Assembly: GCA_964564325.1 (NCBI GenBank)
Contig: CAZMBD010000103.1
Coordinates: 1 to 6,870, forward strand
Length of the DNA: 6,870 nt
Origin: JAAZMA01 sp964564325
GTDB lineage: Bacteria; Bacillota; Clostridia; Tissierellales; Tepidimicrobiaceae
Direction of reading: 5' to 3'
Every line of letters begins with the position of its first letter. Within the stretch, counting starts at the first letter, position 1. The notes below the pieces were generated by a model. The model ran no database searches and had not been told where the DNA came from. It saw only the letters and a program-made list of their open reading frames with translations. The position numbers and the translations under genes were made by a program. Of this stretch, positions 5,382 to 6,870 are shown one piece after another.

Positions 5382-5930
5382 CTAATATATTACAGGACAT
5401 CTAATAAAGATTTTTGTTTTAAACTCTTTTGCTTTCCCTAAATCTCCTTTTAAAACAAAATTTAAATCTACAACTTTATTATCAAAATTAATATTAGTTT
5501 TATCGATAGATATTACATTTTCAGCTACTAAATTATGTCCACTAAAGGCAGAAATTCTAGGCAATGTATTTCCCTTTCTACTTTCTGCTATTCTATATAT
5601 TTTATTCTCCTTCAGATAATATGTAGAATAGTTATATTTATAAGTTTCATTTGGATAATGCCTCATAATAACAAATCCAAGATTATCCTTATATTCGTCT
5701 TTTAATCCTTCAAAACAATCTATAGAAAAAATCTTTTCAGCCTGTCTTATTTCTCCTTTTATAAATTCTATAGCATATTGTCCATTTAACATTACTTCAT
5801 CATTTTCTTCCCCTAATTTATATGTATTTGTAGTAAAATCTAATATAAAATAAAAACTTAAGATAAGAATTGAACTAATAGCTAAAGATAAAAGCAATTC
5901 TATTAAAGTAAATCCACCTTCTTTATTCAT
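5382..5930 (-). CDS. Prepilin-type protein, PilW/GspJ-like minor pilin
   Basis: A 182-residue class III prepilin-like protein. The leader MNKEGG is followed by FTLIELLLSLAISSILILS: cleavage after Gly6 would give N-terminal Phe7, with Glu11 as the +5 residue. One hydrophobic helix (7-30) continues into a polar region with YAIEFIKGEIRQAEKI near 52-67, typical of PilW/GspJ-like subunits, and a beta-rich C-terminal part with cysteines at 72 and 178 that could form a disulfide. It should be processed by a prepilin peptidase not in this window and exported to the cell surface. The ATG at 5928-5930 overlaps the preceding gene by 8 bases (ATGAATAA). A TTG two codons upstream (5934-5936) is also possible; both could use AAAAAGGGG, so the start is moderately sure. 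Confidence 0.85.
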   Translation of the reverse strand: MNKEGGFTLIELLLSLAISSILILSFYFILDFTTNTYKLGEENDEVMLNGQYAIEFIKGEIRQAEKIFSIDCFEGLKDEYKDNLGFVIMRHYPNETYKYNYSTYYLKENKIYRIAESRKGNTLPRISAFSGHNLVAENVISIDKTNINFDNKVVDLNFVLKGDLGKAKEFKTKIFIRCPVIY

Positions 5931-6378
5931 TGTCAATAAGCCCCTTTTTGGGAATAGGCAAAATGGCTATAATTTTAACATCTTTTATACCTTTAATCTC
6001 TTTTACAGGGCTAATACTTACCTCAATTTCCCAAAGATTATCTACTTTATTTTTATAGATCTTACAAAAATATTTGTATTCTTCCTCATCTAAATTTAAA
6101 GGTAAACAAATATCTACCTGATCTGTTTCTTCTAAGATTTCAATTAATTCTACTAATTGTAAATCAAATATAAATTCTTCATCTATTGTATTATTATAGT
6201 CAAAGGATTTAATCTGTTCAATAACAGATTCAGCAATAAATATCATATCCTTTTTTATATTTACAAGACGAAAATTATTTAAGGCTGTATTTAATATAGG
6301 TAAACAAGTAACTGTAACTAATCCTAGCAAAAACAATCCCAATAATACATGAATTAAAAGAATGCCCCTTTTATTCAT
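5923..6378 (-). CDS. PilV/GspI-like minor pilin protein
   Basis: A 151-residue protein with the leader MNKRG followed by ILLIHVLLGLFLLGLVTVTCL, a prepilin-type helix (about 6-28). Cleavage after Gly5 would place His10 at +5, where pilins normally have Glu. The segment IAESVIEQIKSFDYN at 48-62 is characteristic of PilV/GspI-type proteins, and the C-terminal WEIEVSISP...VKIIAILP (116-141) matches their final beta strands. Three cysteines (25, 91, 105); the last two might pair. The ATG at 6376-6378 is preceded by a moderate ribosome site (GGATAGG). It begins 24 bases after the GspH-like stop and overlaps the PilW-like start, so the three are co-translated. Gene order and motifs support a tip-complex subunit; sequence similarity beyond the helix is low. 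Confidence 0.78.
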   Translation of the reverse strand: MNKRGILLIHVLLGLFLLGLVTVTCLPILNTALNNFRLVNIKKDMIFIAESVIEQIKSFDYNNTIDEEFIFDLQLVELIEILEETDQVDICLPLNLDEEEYKYFCKIYKNKVDNLWEIEVSISPVKEIKGIKDVKIIAILPIPKKGLIDNE

Positions 6379-6402
6379 TCCTATCCAACTTTCAATTAAA
6401 TT

Positions 6403-6849
6403 CTATTTATTATAATAGATATTTACCTTCCCTGTAGCTGGAGTAATTGTAATTTTTATATTTTCGCCTCTCCTATTCTTTAATAGTATTTCTCCTGCGT
6501 GACTAGGAGCACCAGATTGGGTAAATATTATTTCCTTATCTTTAACATTTGTACTTTTGAATTGGATACCATTAGTAAACTCTTTCTTTTTTACTATTTT
6601 TGGCATTGAACTTTTGTGCTGATAAATAACATAAGAATTTGTATCAGGTCTTATATAAATACTATGACGGGTGGACTCAATAATTGCTTTATTTCTAGCA
6701 TAATTAATATCTGTTATAAATTCTTTCAATTCTTTTTTTTCTTTTTGATTAAAAAATACATCTGTTTTTAATATGGGAATTGTGAGTATTATAGCAACTA
6801 AAGAAATACAAAGTATTAATTCCAATAATGTAAAACCCTTATTGTTCAT
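6403..6849 (-). CDS. GspH/FimT-like prepilin-type pseudopilin
   Basis: A 148-residue prepilin-like protein with the leader MNNKG then FTLLELILCISLVAIILTI: cleavage after Gly5 gives Phe6, with Glu10 at +5. The helix runs into ITDINYARNKAIIESTRHSIYI (45-66), the ARxxAI motif typical of GspH/FimT. The C-terminal half has the expected beta pattern: IIFTQSGAPSHAGEILLKN, then IKITITPATGKVNIYY, the GspH-type ending. It is the first of four linked minor-pilin genes, matching the FimT/GspH position in pilus and type II secretion operons and ComGD in competence operons. The ATG at 6847-6849 follows GGGGTGGAG. Upstream genes (major pilin, assembly ATPase, platform protein) are expected to the right of the window but are not visible. 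Confidence 0.86.
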   Translation of the reverse strand: MNNKGFTLLELILCISLVAIILTIPILKTDVFFNQKEKKELKEFITDINYARNKAIIESTRHSIYIRPDTNSYVIYQHKSSMPKIVKKKEFTNGIQFKSTNVKDKEIIFTQSGAPSHAGEILLKNRRGENIKITITPATGKVNIYYNK

Positions 6850-6870
6850 TGCTCCACCCCATAGTTATTT

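Noticed and set aside
5244..5441. Plus-strand open frame of 65 codons opposite the PilX-like and PilW-like genes
   Set aside because: Antisense to coding sequence on the minus strand, with low-complexity AT-rich composition and no motif.
1..6870. CRISPR array, insertion sequence, tRNA or riboswitch
   Set aside because: No spaced direct repeats, transposase motifs, cloverleaf-like sequences or long structured leaders were seen; genes fill almost the whole window.

Overview
The window is a strongly AT-rich, densely packed segment in which every supported gene lies on the minus strand, so it reads from right to left. The genes are the sporulation operon spoIIIA, elongation factor P, two shikimate-pathway genes, a ComFB-family gene and four prepilin-like genes. 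Strong AGGAGG-type ribosome binding sites and frequent GTG/TTG starts fit a spore-forming, low-GC member of the Bacillota. Class Clostridia or Tissierellia is the best guess; genus cannot be read from the sequence. No tRNA, rRNA, CRISPR array or mobile element is visible. No stretch over 300 bases lacks a gene; the longest gap, 103 bases at 1994-2096, holds a terminator and probably a promoter.

Layout in transcription order. (1) 6849 to 4325: four genes for small proteins with type IV pilin-like N-termini, in the order GspH/FimT-like, GspI/PilV-like, GspJ/PilW-like, GspK/PilX-like. This is the order of minor (pseudo)pilin sets that form the tip of type IV pili and type II secretion pseudopili. 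They probably end a longer pilus or competence operon lying beyond the right edge. (2) 4322 to 4047: a ComFB-family protein with a three-cysteine cluster, two bases after the PilX-like stop. (3) 4045 to 3030: shikimate kinase (aroK) and type II 3-dehydroquinase (aroQ), with a candidate internal promoter just before aroQ. (4) 3013 to 2456: efp, elongation factor P. (5) 2417 to 2097: a very acidic small protein, probably of the CD1247 N-terminal-domain family, followed by a strong intrinsic terminator. (6) 1993 to the left edge: spoIIIAA, spoIIIAB, spoIIIAC and the beginning of spoIIIAD, preceded by a possible sigma-E promoter.

The terminator at 2041-2082 divides the window into two transcription units: a vegetative pilin/comFB/aroK/aroQ/efp unit and the mother-cell spoIIIA operon. 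SpoIIIAA-SpoIIIAD belong to the mother-cell side of the SpoIIIA-SpoIIQ complex that feeds the forespore after engulfment. Its ATPase is related to secretion ATPases, and SpoIIIAB has been compared with type II secretion/pilus platform proteins. The window therefore places a pilin tip set close to a second, pilus-related envelope machine. From memory of B. subtilis, comG, aroQ, efp and spoIIIA also lie in one neighbourhood there, so this looks like an old conserved gene order rather than a new island.

I see no clearly undescribed system. The points most worth a second look are a possible cyclic-dinucleotide receptor (ComFB) co-transcribed with the pilin tip genes, two of the four pilin-like proteins lacking the usual Glu at +5 (one also with Ala in place of the pre-cleavage Gly), and a run of non-ATG starts that shifts likely N-termini.
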